A stretch of DNA of 64,000 bases from CAYFPS01 sp964345075 (GTDB lineage: Bacteria; CAIWAD01), in assembly GCA_964345075.1 (NCBI GenBank), contig CAYFPS010000004.1:62001-126000 (forward strand), read 5' to 3'. Below the pieces are notes generated by a model, which was given only the letters and a program-made list of their open reading frames with translations, was not told the DNA's origin and made no database searches. The position numbers and the translations under genes were made by a program. The stretch's first letter is position 1. Each line of letters starts with the position of its first letter. Positions 1 through 7,921 of the stretch are shown piece after piece.

Positions 1-468
1 TCCTCTACTTTTCAGCGGACCAGTTTTCCGGGGGGAGGTCACTCCCGCTCAGGCAAGTCGTTGGAACTTATCCTTTCAGCAGTGTTTGATGCCGCTGGTG
101 TGAAATACTCAGAGCAGATGGTTACTCCCGAAGGCGACAAGCCGGATTTCATCTTTCCATCGAAGGAATGCTACCTCGACTTGAGCTTTCCACCCGAACT
201 CCTTTCACATTTGGCGTCAAAGACGACGTTGAAAGAGCGCTGGACAGAGGTTCTTGACGAAGCATCAAGAATAAGTCAGAAACACCTCTTCACATTGGAC
301 TCTGAGATCCCCGAGAAAAAAGCTAAGCGAATAGGAGACAAAGGGCTTCAGCTTGTGCTTCCAGCCGGGAAAAGGGTGCTACTTTGCGAAAAGGCTCAGG
401 AAGTCTCAATTTCATTGTCAGAGTTCATAGAAACTGTACTCCGCTTGCAGGAACGGTGGAATAAATGA
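1..468 (+). CDS. EcoRII-like restriction endonuclease, C-terminal part (5' end outside window)
   Basis: The frame is open to the left window edge, so the gene starts outside; the first in-window start-like codon (TTG at 61) is not the true start. The visible protein matches the catalytic C-terminal domain of EcoRII-type type II endonucleases: a leading SRSGKSLE segment, then PDFIFPSKECYLDL, the core KTTLKERWTEVLDEASRI and KHLFTL, and a final LQLVLPAGKRVLL strand. In this family the Y...K...R residues of the core form a PD-(D/E)xK-like active site that cleaves DNA near CCWGG-type sites. It runs on the plus strand, opposite most neighbours, and looks less GC-rich than the flanking genes, which suggests acquisition. 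A partner methyltransferase would be expected upstream. Confidence 0.75.
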   Translation, partial: SSTFQRTSFPGGGHSRSGKSLELILSAVFDAAGVKYSEQMVTPEGDKPDFIFPSKECYLDLSFPPELLSHLASKTTLKERWTEVLDEASRISQKHLFTLDSEIPEKKAKRIGDKGLQLVLPAGKRVLLCEKAQEVSISLSEFIETVLRLQERWNK

Positions 469-602
469 ATCACATCGTGTTTCGCTTGAATCCACTGCTG
501 AAGTGGTCTTGGCTTGTTTTAGCAGTGCATGACTGCGAACCAGACAAGGTCACTTGCTGTCAACTCCTATCCAGTTGCTCCAAATATGCACCAAAGCTAG
601 AC

Positions 603-633
603 AAAAAGGGCTCCCGCTTTCACGGAAGCCCTT
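603..633 (-). terminator. intrinsic terminator downstream of tRNA-Lys
   Basis: Read on the minus strand, AAGGGCTTCCG pairs with CGGGAGCCCTT across a six-base loop and is followed by a short T run. It lies just beyond the 3' end of the tRNA gene, as expected for a tRNA transcript terminator. Confidence 0.7.
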
Positions 634-643
634 GATCTTCAAG

Positions 644-716
<73 letters not shown>

Positions 717-732
717 TTTTTGGAAGACCCAC

Positions 733-761
733 AAGGTACTAGCGGAAAAGGAAAAGTTCAA
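733..761 (-). promoter_or_regulatory. possible sigma-70-type promoter for tRNA-Lys
   Basis: On the minus strand TTGAAC and TACCTT are separated by 17 bases and lie about 17-22 bases before the first tRNA base. The match to TTGACA/TATAAT is only partial, so this is a suggestion. Confidence 0.3.
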
Positions 762-785
762 GGCTGTGCCGCCACTTGGGGCCAA

Positions 786-812
786 GAAAAAACCCGCTGA
801 TGAAGGCGGGTT
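786..812 (-). terminator. intrinsic terminator of the nrdJ operon
   Basis: On the minus strand ACCCGC and GCGGGT form a stem with an eight-base loop, followed by TTTTTTC. It lies about 60 bp past the stop of nrdJb. Confidence 0.8.
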
Positions 813-872
813 TCGTCGAATGTGATCGTCCTGTCCTTTTCGAGGCGCCTCTGCCCGGGACGCGTCGACAGA

Positions 873-1553
873 CTATTTGTCACACTTTGAATATCCGCAG
901 CTCATGCACTTGTCGCAGCCGTTTTCCAGAACCAGCGTGCGCTCCTGGCACTCCGGACAGAACTTGAACTGCTCATTGCCTTCCGCTTTGTTCTCAACGG
1001 CAAGCTGCTCGGCCGGGGCTTCCAGCATGTCCACGACGGCTTCGCCCTCAACGCCCGCAAAGTCCTGCACCTTGGGCGACAGGATGCCTACATCGTAGAA
1101 GAAGCGCTCGATCACCTCCGCCACTTCGGCATAAAAGCTGTGCATGTAGCGACCATTGCGATAGACGCCGCCATTGGGATCGTGAATGCCGCGCAGTTCT
1201 TCCAGAATGAAACTGGCGTCTTCGCTCTTGCGGAAGAGCGCACTGATCAGGCGCGTCAGAATGGCGTACTCGGGGCTGCGCGTCAGGTCCTTGGAGTTGA
1301 AGAAAATCTCAACCGGCCGCTTGCGACCATGCTCCACCACCCAGCCCAGCGTGATGTAGACATTGTGCTTGACAAAGCCGCTGCGCAGCTTGTATACACG
1401 CGCGTCCACCACATCGGGCCGCTCCTGGATCTCGCCGCCTTTAAGCGCAAGCGTGCCCTGCGCCTCCGGCTGGTTCACGGGCGCCTCGGCCTTTTCCACG
1501 GCTACGGGCTTGACTTCTTCCAGGGCCGGCTTGCTGCTGTTCAATGTGATCAT
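873..1553 (-). CDS. nrdJb: ribonucleotide reductase class II, small C-terminal subunit (NrdJb type)
   Basis: 226 residues. The central part, including the YKLRSGFVKHNVYITLG stretch and the EELRGIHDPNGG region, matches the TSCPD domain found at the C-terminus of B12-dependent ribonucleotide reductases. The tail has a zinc-ribbon-like set of cysteines (CPEC, then CDKCMSCGYSKC) that carries the redox-active pair used to re-reduce the active site. The gene starts 22 bp after the catalytic subunit with a good AGGAAG ribosome site. Such a split of NrdJ into catalytic and C-terminal proteins is known from Pseudomonas aeruginosa. The two proteins are expected to act together in making deoxyribonucleotides. 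Confidence 0.85.
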   Translation of the reverse strand: MITLNSSKPALEEVKPVAVEKAEAPVNQPEAQGTLALKGGEIQERPDVVDARVYKLRSGFVKHNVYITLGWVVEHGRKRPVEIFFNSKDLTRSPEYAILTRLISALFRKSEDASFILEELRGIHDPNGGVYRNGRYMHSFYAEVAEVIERFFYDVGILSPKVQDFAGVEGEAVVDMLEAPAEQLAVENKAEGNEQFKFCPECQERTLVLENGCDKCMSCGYSKCDK

Positions 1554-1575
1554 TGCTCTTCCTGCTTCTTTCGTC

Positions 1576-4113
1576 TCAGGCTTCTACTTCCTGAAAGGCA
1601 CTGCCGTCCAGCACTTTCTCCATGCTCAGCGAGGAGTATTTGTGAAAGTGATAGGGCGTGCTCAGGGTGCCGTCGGGCAGCTTGATCAGTTCGTCACCGA
1701 AGAATTCAACTTCATTTCCCGCCTCGTCCACGGCCTTGAAGCGCTTCTTGCGGAAGACCTGGAATTCGGTTTCCTCGCCCTCGATGCTCAGAATGGGCAC
1801 GCGGCTGCCGTCGCGGTATACGGTGACACCCTTCAGTCCGTGTCGCCAGGCATCCAGATAGATGTCGCCAATCAGCTCGGGGTGAACGTCTTCCGGCAGA
1901 TTGATCGTGGAACTGATGCTGTGATCCACATAGCGCTGCACGCTGCCCTGAATGGCCACCCGCTTGGAAGCGTTGATCTTGTGTGCCGTGCGCTGGAAGA
2001 AGTCCGGCAGGAAGCCGTTGATGTCTTCGTTCTGCGCTCGCTCCGTCAGGTTCTTCTCGTCCAGCCAGGCCTGCACGCTGGAATGGAAGACCTTGAAGAA
2101 CTGGTTGTCCAGGCTTTCCGAACGGCGCGTGTAATACAAGGCGAAGACGGGCTCCAGACCACCGGAGACACCGATGTAATGCTGCTGACCACGGCGGTAG
2201 CCCAGCACGATATTGCTGATGGTGCCCGTCGGCGCAATACTGGTGATGGCAATGTTGCGCAGCCCGTGCTGGCGAATGTGCTCGCGGGTTTCTTCGTCCA
2301 GCCCTTCCCGCACAAAGGGACAGCGCATGTACTGGTTGGCGTCGAAAATCGGGCTCGGGCCCTTTTCCTCGGCCAGCAGGCTGCTGGTGCGGTACGAGGC
2401 ATTGGCAATGGTGCGCATCACCTGTGTTACAAGCTTGATGCCCTCGTCGCTGTCGTACTCAAGCCCCAGCTGAAAGAGCATGTCGGCCACGCCCATTACG
2501 CCCAAGCCCAGTCGGCGTGTCTCGCTGGCCGCACGACGCTGCTTGGCAAGCGCGTTGAGGCGCTCGTTCCAGGAAACGACCGCATCAAGAAAGCGTGTCA
2601 GCGTGCCGGTTGTGCTCTCAAGGAGCTCCCAGTCCACGCGGGCCTCGTCGGTAAAGGGATCCTGCACAAAGCGGGCAAGATTCAGGCTGCCCAGATTGCA
2701 GGCACCACCGTCTTCCAGCGGCACTTCGGCACAGGGATTGGTGCTGATGATCGGCCGGCCCACATAGTTGCTGGGGCTGTAACGGCTCATGGTGGTCCAG
2801 AAGATCAGTCCCGGCTCGGCCGTGCGGTAATTGCCTTCAACAAAGAGGTCCCAGATTTCGCGGGCCTTGATCAGACGACGGATTTCGCCAACCACCGGCG
2901 AGGCAAAATAGAGCATGAAGTCGCCGCTCTCGCGCACGGCCCACTCGTCTTCGTCCTCTTCGAGAGCCAGAAGGTCGGGCTGCGGCGGCTGCGGGCGTGA
3001 TACAAGCAGATCACCAAAGACATCACGGCGCTCGGGATCGCGCAGTTCGTCTTCCGTGATACGCTGGCCCGTGTGCTCCTGCAGCCAGGCGTTAAGCTCG
3101 GCCAGATTCTCGAAATCGGCTTCCAGCTTGTAGCGATCAAGATCCTTGGAAGGAATACCCGCGCTGTAGTGATTGGTCTTGTCCTGCGGCGCGTGCATCA
3201 GGCGCTCGCGGCCCAGCTTGCGGTAAACCAGCAGGCGGCTTTCGCCAAAGTTCTTCTGCTCGTCCACGGCATTCATGAACTCGTCGCTGGCCTTGATGGA
3301 AATGTTGGCAAAGCGGACCTGCGTGTTCTCGGCCACCTGCTTCTCTACTTCCTTCAGCTGCTCGGGCGAGAACTTGCCGCTCCACGAGCACTGCTTGACG
3401 ATCTGCTCGGTAACCCAGTTGGGGTCCTTCTTCACGCGGATGAAGTCCATCACATCCGGGTGCTTGACATCCACCGTAAGCATCAGCGCGCCGCGACGAC
3501 CGCTCTGGCCGATCAGGCCCGTGGTCTGGCTGAAGAGCTCCATGAAGGAGACGGCGCCCGTTGAACAGTCGGCCGCATTGTGTACCACGCTGTTGCGCGG
3601 ACGCAAGGGGCTGATATCCACACCGATGCCACCACCATAGCTGTAGGTGCGGGCGCACTGGAAGGCGGTTTCGTAGAGGCTGTCGATGGAATCTTCGTCA
3701 ATCCGTGATACAAAACAGTTGGCCAGGGTCTTCAGGCGGTAAAGGTCGCCCGCGCCGGCCAGCACACGGCCACCGGGAATTAAGCGGCCTTCGTAGAGCT
3801 CCGTGTAGTAGCGCTCGGCCCAGTCCTGCATGGTGGGGCGATCGTTTTCGGCGGCAGCCACAAAGGAGGCCACGCGCTGGAAGACATCTTCCGGGCACGT
3901 CTCGATCGGATGGTTTTCCAGATCCTTGACGTAATACTTGTTGGAGTAAATGCTCGTGGCCAGGGCATTGCCGCAAAGATAATCTTCGTGGCGAGGCAGC
4001 TTGCCGGCATCCATCTGGCCACGCAAATGCTTCCAGACAGCCTGATAGTCGCCGATAGCCTGTTCGCCGATGCATGCACGAAGCTTACCCTGGTGTGAGA
4101 ACATCTGATCCAT
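1576..4113 (-). CDS. nrdJa: adenosylcobalamin-dependent ribonucleotide reductase, catalytic subunit
   Basis: Reduces ribonucleotides using a B12-generated thiyl radical, so it needs no oxygen. Family motifs are clear: LIPGGRVLAGAG, NCFV (redox cysteine), GGGIGVDISPLRPR, the active-site NPCAEVPL followed by GACNLGSLNL, and IAPTGTISNI. I choose the ATG at 4113 because AGGGG sits six bases before it; an upstream in-frame TTG at 4146 lacks such a site. The protein is about 845 residues and lacks the usual C-terminal TSCPD/cysteine tail, which is encoded by the next gene. A region around residues 320-390 is rich in acidic residues and prolines and may be a lineage-specific insert. I see no cobalamin riboswitch upstream. 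Confidence 0.93.
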   Translation of the reverse strand: MDQMFSHQGKLRACIGEQAIGDYQAVWKHLRGQMDAGKLPRHEDYLCGNALATSIYSNKYYVKDLENHPIETCPEDVFQRVASFVAAAENDRPTMQDWAERYYTELYEGRLIPGGRVLAGAGDLYRLKTLANCFVSRIDEDSIDSLYETAFQCARTYSYGGGIGVDISPLRPRNSVVHNAADCSTGAVSFMELFSQTTGLIGQSGRRGALMLTVDVKHPDVMDFIRVKKDPNWVTEQIVKQCSWSGKFSPEQLKEVEKQVAENTQVRFANISIKASDEFMNAVDEQKNFGESRLLVYRKLGRERLMHAPQDKTNHYSAGIPSKDLDRYKLEADFENLAELNAWLQEHTGQRITEDELRDPERRDVFGDLLVSRPQPPQPDLLALEEDEDEWAVRESGDFMLYFASPVVGEIRRLIKAREIWDLFVEGNYRTAEPGLIFWTTMSRYSPSNYVGRPIISTNPCAEVPLEDGGACNLGSLNLARFVQDPFTDEARVDWELLESTTGTLTRFLDAVVSWNERLNALAKQRRAASETRRLGLGVMGVADMLFQLGLEYDSDEGIKLVTQVMRTIANASYRTSSLLAEEKGPSPIFDANQYMRCPFVREGLDEETREHIRQHGLRNIAITSIAPTGTISNIVLGYRRGQQHYIGVSGGLEPVFALYYTRRSESLDNQFFKVFHSSVQAWLDEKNLTERAQNEDINGFLPDFFQRTAHKINASKRVAIQGSVQRYVDHSISSTINLPEDVHPELIGDIYLDAWRHGLKGVTVYRDGSRVPILSIEGEETEFQVFRKKRFKAVDEAGNEVEFFGDELIKLPDGTLSTPYHFHKYSSLSMEKVLDGSAFQEVEA

Positions 4114-4494
4114 GTGTGCCCCTGGATGATGGTTTGTGTGACTCAAATCAGCTTTGAAAACAACCCTGCCGGACAGAGAGAGCCATCACCCGCGACATGT
4201 GCCGCAAAAGGCAACAGTTGATGACATTCTAGATGCGAAGTCAAGCGCTTCGCATAATTCGGAAAGTGTTTTGATTGCCGATTTCACTGACGCTCAAGCG
4301 CTTATCCGGCAGAATTCGCCTTTTTCAGGCTCGCCACCAGATATGCGGCTGACGAGGGATCAACATACCACATCTTGTGGTTGGGCGCAATCAGCGATTG
4401 AATGACGGCTCGATCTTTTTTGGGAAATGCTTGATGGTTGGAGGCTTCGCTTGGAAAAATTCTGGTTCATTTTTGAGCCGAAAATCGCCCCCAA
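4114..4494. other. intergenic region upstream of nrdJa
   Basis: About 380 bp without a supported gene. It lies downstream of the lipoprotein gene and upstream of nrdJa, so it should hold the nrdJ promoter. I looked for a B12-box riboswitch and for NrdR-type palindromes and saw neither. The stretch is more AT-rich than its surroundings. Confidence 0.5.
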
Positions 4495-5256
4495 TCAGGG
4501 CATGGCGAAGTCCTTCAAATGAAGTTCCTCGCAGTCAAAGACTTGCAGCGGAATCGTGCCGGCGGCAGCAAATGGATCCAGTTCGACCAGCTCCGCGCCG
4601 CCATCCAGAAAGGCCAGCAAACGCTCTTCACGAAAGCTGACGGCAAGCCCGGAGAGGGCCGGCGTCGAGCGCAGCACATGGGCGCGGGCTTCTTCTTCCA
4701 GCAGCTCCAGCCAGACCAGTTCGCCGCCGGAAGCCAGGCTGCGCCAGGCCAGCAGCGTTCCCGCCGGAAGGCTTTCGCCGTTTACACCAACGCCCGCCAC
4801 CGGCAGGGCGGCCAATCCCGTCCAATCGCCCTCCGGCCGAATCGGCCAGCTGCGCCGCCAGACCGGGCTTTCCGGATCCAGATGCACCAGTTTGCCTTCA
4901 TCGGCCAGCAGGTAAAGGCGATTGTAAAGATCCACCGTCATGGCCTGATAGCTGACCCAGTCAATCAGATCGAAAAGGTCTTCCGTGATACGCGTCACCG
5001 GATCCAGCTCCACCAGCATACGCTGCCCCTGATCCACCAGATAGAAGCGCTGGTAGCCATCAATCGCGATCGCGCCCAGATCACGGCTCAGGTAGCCCTG
5101 ACTGTTGCAGGCCGGATTGGACGGGTCAAGGCGCAAGAGCGAGCGTGAAGCCTGCTCCACGGCCCAGACACGGCCCTCAAGCTCCAGTGGGTCTTCCGAG
5201 CAGCCCGCGAGCAGAAGTGCCAGTGCAGCGCCAGACAACCAGCCAGCCAGCTTCAT
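4495..5256 (-). CDS. lipoprotein with beta-propeller-like repeats, function unknown
   Basis: 253 residues. The N-terminus has a hydrophobic signal followed by the lipobox LLAGC, so the mature protein is probably lipid-anchored at Cys19. The rest has recurring segments such as FYLVDQGQRMLVELDP, LYLLADEGKLVHLDPE and LAFLDGGAELVELDPF, spaced like blades of a beta-propeller. Its start codon overlaps the stop of the nucleoside phosphorylase gene (TGATG), so the two are probably translationally coupled. I do not recognise a specific family. A structural or sensing role in the envelope is a guess. Confidence 0.6.
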   Translation of the reverse strand: MKLAGWLSGAALALLLAGCSEDPLELEGRVWAVEQASRSLLRLDPSNPACNSQGYLSRDLGAIAIDGYQRFYLVDQGQRMLVELDPVTRITEDLFDLIDWVSYQAMTVDLYNRLYLLADEGKLVHLDPESPVWRRSWPIRPEGDWTGLAALPVAGVGVNGESLPAGTLLAWRSLASGGELVWLELLEEEARAHVLRSTPALSGLAVSFREERLLAFLDGGAELVELDPFAAAGTIPLQVFDCEELHLKDFAMP

Positions 5257-6692
5257 CAGCTGTGTCTCACAGAAGAATAGGGATGCGCCTTCAGGCCAAT
5301 CCCTTTTTCGCGCACCAGCCCTTGCCAGTCTTCTGCCGAAAAGCTCGTACCCATGCAGCGTGATACACGGCTGCGCCAGGGCGTGGCGCTTGTATCACAC
5401 AGAATCTCTTCGCCCGGCTTGATCGCGCTTTCCGCACTGATCTTCCATGCATCACGAACACGGCCTGCCAGCTCTTCCAGATTGGCATCACCACTACAGT
5501 AAATGTCACACAAGGCCTCACCGGCCCTGACGCACTCGTTCAGATGCTTGTGGATGGTGATCCCGGCCAGCGAATCCACATCGTCTTCCTTGCGCTTGCG
5601 GCCTGCGCCCAGTGATACAGCGGCCAGACCCAGCACGCGGGAATCAATGTCCGCAACATGACCGCTTGCCGTTGCTGTTACCGTAAGTCCCCGCGCGGGC
5701 CTCGGGGCGTGATGCGGATTCAGCAGCCAGTCGATCTCCGCTCCCTGCGCCTTCAGCATGGCGTGAAAGAGCTCGCGGGCTTTGCCTGTTTCGATGGTCG
5801 ACTTGAGCAGCTCAAGTGATTCGGCCGGGCTCTTGCCTTTTCCCGCCAGTTCTAGTGCGGCCACACCCAGTGCCAGGCTGACTTCCATCAGGTCCGGACT
5901 GCCAAAGCCCTGAAGGCATTCGTCCGATTCCACCATCTCGTTCCAGTTGCCGATCTGCCGGCCCAGCGGGGCGTTCATGTCGGTCAGGAGCGCGGCCACA
6001 GGCAACTGCCCGGCAGCAGCGATTTCCACCAGCTTGCCCGCCAGCGTGGCTGCCTGCTCTGCATCACGGAAGATGGCGCCGTGTCCGTGCTTCACATCCA
6101 GCACCAGTCCCTTGATGCCTTCGGCCAGCTTCTTGGACAGAATCGACGAGCAGATCAGGGGCACGGATTCCACCGTGGCCGTGACATCCCTCAGCGCGTA
6201 GAAGAGTTTGTCCGCGGGCACCAGGTCGTCGGTCTGGCCGATCAGGCTGTGTCCGGCGACTTCCAGAACAGCGCGCATTTCGTCCTCCGAGAGGCGCGTC
6301 TTCATGCCGGGCAGGCTTTCCATCTTGTCCAGCGTGCCGCCGGTGTGGCCCAGCCCGCGGCCCGTGATACTTGGCACGATCAGCCCGGCCGCCGCCAGCA
6401 TGGGAGCCAGAATGAAGGTGATCTTGTCGCCCACGCCGCCGGTGGAATGCTTGTCTACACAGACGCCATCAAGCGCCGCGAAGTCGAACACCCGGCCTGA
6501 ATCACGCATCAGGCGCGTCAGTTCCCAGATTTCACCGGGTTCCATGCCCTTGAAGTAAATGGCCATGAACCAGGCGGAGAGCTGGGCTTCCATCACCCGC
6601 CCGTCCAGAGCCCCCTTGACCATGAAACTGATTTCTTCGGCTGTGTTCGCTTCACCACGCTGCTTGCGCTGAATGATTTCGTAGGGTGTCAT
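5256..6692 (-). CDS. deoA: pyrimidine-nucleoside (thymidine) phosphorylase
   Basis: Splits thymidine or uridine with phosphate into the base and (deoxy)ribose-1-phosphate. The start at 6692 is set by AGGA seven bases upstream and by MTPYEIIQ, the usual N-terminus. The phosphate-binding KHSTGGVGDK (residues 81-90) and the family signature GRGLGHTGGTLDKMES (from residue 111) are intact, as is SSILSKKLAEGIKGLVLDVKHG. At 478 residues it is somewhat longer than the usual 430-440, with the extra length at the C-terminus. It follows deoC after a 70-bp gap that contains a terminator, so its expression may be set apart from the genes upstream. In context it feeds deoxyribose phosphate to the aldolase of the neighbouring microcompartment genes. 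Confidence 0.92.
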   Translation of the reverse strand: MTPYEIIQRKQRGEANTAEEISFMVKGALDGRVMEAQLSAWFMAIYFKGMEPGEIWELTRLMRDSGRVFDFAALDGVCVDKHSTGGVGDKITFILAPMLAAAGLIVPSITGRGLGHTGGTLDKMESLPGMKTRLSEDEMRAVLEVAGHSLIGQTDDLVPADKLFYALRDVTATVESVPLICSSILSKKLAEGIKGLVLDVKHGHGAIFRDAEQAATLAGKLVEIAAAGQLPVAALLTDMNAPLGRQIGNWNEMVESDECLQGFGSPDLMEVSLALGVAALELAGKGKSPAESLELLKSTIETGKARELFHAMLKAQGAEIDWLLNPHHAPRPARGLTVTATASGHVADIDSRVLGLAAVSLGAGRKRKEDDVDSLAGITIHKHLNECVRAGEALCDIYCSGDANLEELAGRVRDAWKISAESAIKPGEEILCDTSATPWRSRVSRCMGTSFSAEDWQGLVREKGIGLKAHPYSSVRHS

Positions 6693-6703
6693 CGATTGTC
6701 CTG

Positions 6704-6732
6704 AAAAAAGAATCCGCCCGGGTGGGCGGATT
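6704..6732 (-). terminator. intrinsic terminator or attenuator between deoC and deoA
   Basis: On the minus strand AATCCGCCC and GGGCGGATT form a perfect 9-bp stem with a four-base loop, followed by CTTTTTT. The T run reaches within a few bases of the deoA ribosome site. A GTGATACA octamer copy sits just upstream at 6738-6745. Confidence 0.75.
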
Positions 6733-6762
6733 GGATTGTGATACAATTCCGCGAGCGCTGAA

Positions 6763-7644
6763 TCAGTAGCCGCCTCCGCCACCGGATCCGCCACCGACAA
6801 TGGCCACACTGGCACTTGCTCCAATGCGATCCGCACCGCTTTCAATCATGCTGACGGCATCACCAAAGGAGCGCACACCGCCCGAAGCTTTTACGCCCAT
6901 GCCCGCGCCCACCACGCGGCGCATCAGGGCCACATGTTCGGCAGTGGCTCCGCCGCTTGAGAAGCCCGTCGATGTTTTGACGAAGTCTGCTCCGGCCTTG
7001 CGACAGGCCAGACAGCTCTTGACGATTTCCTCATCCGTGAGCAGGCAGGTTTCCAGAATCACTTTGCTTGTCACACGACGCCCGGCCGCTTCCGTAACCT
7101 CTCGAATGTCTTCCTCGACCAGACGCCAGTCGCCATCCTTGACGGCACCGACATTGATCACCATGTCCACTTCCTTTGCGCCATCGCGAATCGCCTGACG
7201 GGTTTCGGCCGCCTTGACCTTGGGATGGCTGGCTCCCAGCGGGAAACCGATCACGGTGCAGACCTTGACCGTGCTGCCTTCCAGCATGCGCGCAGCAAGC
7301 TCCACACGCCCGGGGTTGATGCAGACACTGGCAAAGTGAAACTCCCGCGCTTCGCGGCAGAGGCGCTCAACTTCCATGCGGGAGGCATCGGCCTTGAGCA
7401 GCGTATGGTCGATCATGCGGCCGATTTCCGAGCGTACTCGATGCAAGAGGCCGATGGTGCAGGAGACACGATCAGCACCGCAGGCCAGCACATGGTCCGG
7501 ATCGTAGCCATGACCGGCTTCGGGAGTGGCGGTCTTTGCCGGTGGCAGGGCGGCAGGCTTCTCCGAAGGACGGGCGCTCTCACGGGCCCGGGCCTGCTCG
7601 GCCAGCACTTCCTGCACGATTCGATCGACAACACTGTCAGCCAT
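6763..7644 (-). CDS. deoC: deoxyribose-phosphate aldolase with N-terminal targeting-like extension
   Basis: Cleaves 2-deoxyribose-5-phosphate to acetaldehyde and glyceraldehyde-3-phosphate. The catalytic set is present: Asp160 in KEVDMVINVGA, the Schiff-base Lys223 in ADFVKTSTGF, and Lys252 in GVKASGGVRS. The C-terminal Tyr293, important in the Escherichia coli enzyme, is kept after a run of glycines. Unlike ordinary DeoC (about 220-260 residues), it carries some 75 extra residues: a helix MADSVVDRIVQEVLAEQ, a Pro/Ala linker to about residue 45, and a short conserved-looking stretch before the barrel. An amphipathic helix plus linker is the classic form of a BMC encapsulation peptide. The ATG at 7644 overlaps the BMC-P gene by 8 bp; an upstream in-frame start is unlikely. 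Confidence 0.93.
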   Translation of the reverse strand: MADSVVDRIVQEVLAEQARARESARPSEKPAALPPAKTATPEAGHGYDPDHVLACGADRVSCTIGLLHRVRSEIGRMIDHTLLKADASRMEVERLCREAREFHFASVCINPGRVELAARMLEGSTVKVCTVIGFPLGASHPKVKAAETRQAIRDGAKEVDMVINVGAVKDGDWRLVEEDIREVTEAAGRRVTSKVILETCLLTDEEIVKSCLACRKAGADFVKTSTGFSSGGATAEHVALMRRVVGAGMGVKASGGVRSFGDAVSMIESGADRIGASASVAIVGGGSGGGGGY

Positions 7645-7921
7645 TTGGATCGTTCTCCACATGCACGCCGTCCACAACACCCAGAATCAGGGCCTGAACG
7701 GGAATCTTCTGATTGGCCAGCGCCATGCGCGCGCCGCCGCCTTCCTTGTTGATCAGCACGCGGTCGCCGATACCGGCATCCACGGTGTCAATTGCAATGT
7801 ACTCGCTGCCCCGCCAGCTGTCGTCGGGCCAGACATTCCGCACCAGCAGCAGCTTGTATCCCTTGAACTCGGGATGCTTGCTGGTTGAAACCACCTCGCC
7901 TGTCACACGGGCGATTTCCAT
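7637..7921 (-). CDS. BMC vertex (pentamer) protein, EutN/CcmL family
   Basis: 94 residues, the normal length for BMC-P proteins, which form the pentameric corners of microcompartment shells. Family features visible are the N-terminal ARVTGEVVSTSKHPEFKGYK, the VDAGIGDRVLI segment and the C-terminal ILGVVDGVHVE. Its ATG overlaps the stop of the upstream mutase gene by one base, and its end overlaps deoC by 8 bp, so the three genes are tightly coupled. This is direct evidence that a microcompartment is associated with the deoxyribose pathway encoded here. Confidence 0.92.
   Translation of the reverse strand: MEIARVTGEVVSTSKHPEFKGYKLLLVRNVWPDDSWRGSEYIAIDTVDAGIGDRVLINKEGGGARMALANQKIPVQALILGVVDGVHVENDPNG

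Noticed and set aside
1363..3000. Long plus-strand open frame of 545 codons opposite nrdJa
   Set aside because: It mirrors the codon pattern of nrdJa on the other strand and has no recognisable protein features. Similar long antisense frames at 42700-43815, 54464-55633 and 61241-62476 oppose well-identified genes and are shadows of GC-rich coding.
4114..4494. Possible cobalamin riboswitch before B12-dependent nrdJa
   Set aside because: I looked for a B12 box and the conserved core and could not find a convincing match on the minus strand.
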